In this document: in pieces, positions 6,139 through 6,218 of the stretch
Numbering within the stretch: position 1 is the stretch's first letter
How the letters are laid out: each line of letters begins with the position of its first letter
From: Austwickia sp040006675
GTDB lineage: Bacteria > Actinomycetota > Actinomycetes > Actinomycetales > Dermatophilaceae
Direction of reading: 5' to 3'
Assembly: GCA_040006675.1 (NCBI GenBank)
Contig: JBDTWM010000149.1
Location: 1 to 6,218, forward strand
DNA: 6,218 nt
Translations under genes and position numbers: made by a program
The notes under the pieces: model-generated
What the model saw: only the letters and a program-made list of their open reading frames with translations
Database searches by the model: none
Told to the model about the DNA's origin: nothing

Positions 6139-6218
6139 GACCGGCATGACGACCGGCAGCACGACCGGCACGACGCGGGCGAGCGCCCCTGCGGCGCAAC
6201 GTTCCCGGCCGGCCGCGC
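6137..6218 (+). CDS. 5' end of a divergent gene, probably protein O-mannosyltransferase (partial)
   Basis: Only the first 27 codons are present; the frame is open to the window edge. The visible peptide is Thr/Gly-rich and then Ala/Arg/Pro-rich, a disordered tail with no domain to recognise. The identity is inferred from gene order. In Mycobacterium and Streptomyces the gene divergent from rsmI is usually the phospholipid-linked protein mannosyltransferase (pmt). ATGs at 6137 and 6146 are in the same frame. No ribosome site precedes either, and the -10-like TACCAT at 6133-6138 overlaps the first one. The second ATG, read leaderless, is therefore plausible. The coding potential itself is supported only by the start context and the open frame. 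Confidence 0.45.
   Translation, partial: MTGMTTGSTTGTTRASAPAAQRSRPAA
6139..6174 (+). repeat. Three tandem 12-base repeats at the start of the right-edge gene
   Basis: Three consecutive units, GACCGGCATGAC, GACCGGCAGCAC and GACCGGCACGAC, share 9-10 of 12 bases. Because the unit is a multiple of three, they encode a repeating Thr-Gly-X-Thr motif. The second ATG lies in the first unit only. Confidence 0.6.

Noticed and set aside
4734..6140. Long open frame on the plus strand across ald and rsmI (468 codons)
   Set aside because: It crosses two clear minus-strand genes and their gap, and the translation is low-complexity Arg/Pro/Gly without motifs.

Overview
This window looks like ordinary chromosomal core sequence from a high-GC Gram-positive bacterium (an actinomycete-type genome). 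The evidence is the strongly G/C-ending codons, the GTG starts, the B-type three-gene succinate dehydrogenase in C-A-B order, and an rsmI gene divergent from a gene that starts at the right edge. That divergent layout matches the rsmI / protein O-mannosyltransferase arrangement known from Mycobacterium and Streptomyces. No mobile element, CRISPR array, tRNA or rRNA was seen.

Layout, right to left, because nearly everything is on the minus strand. The first 82 bases of a plus-strand gene (6137 to the edge) diverge from rsmI (16S rRNA 2'-O-methyltransferase, 5112-6029). Between them lies a 107-base region with a perfect 10-bp inverted repeat and a -10-like box placed for a leaderless start. After a 100-base gap comes ald (NAD-dependent alanine dehydrogenase, 3899-5011), with its own candidate promoter at the end of rsmI. 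A 326-base gap follows, then the sdh operon: sdhC (diheme cytochrome b anchor, 2844-3572), sdhA (flavoprotein, 804-2816) and sdhB (iron-sulfur subunit, 70-807). sdhA and sdhB overlap by 4 bases. A hairpin after sdhB may end the transcript.

Functionally, SdhC, SdhA and SdhB form one membrane complex that oxidises succinate (or reduces fumarate) and exchanges electrons with the quinone pool through two haems. Ald links alanine, pyruvate and NADH. The two units share central carbon and redox metabolism, but each appears to have its own promoter. RsmI is unrelated ribosome housekeeping.

The least ordinary part is the ald-sdhC gap. It holds a 22-codon open frame with a near-perfect Shine-Dalgarno sequence. 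An RNA hairpin could hide that ribosome site and put the start codon in its loop, and two further small hairpins follow before sdhC. This could be a leader-peptide control element for the sdh operon, but that is inference from sequence alone. I did not find an evidently new multi-gene system.
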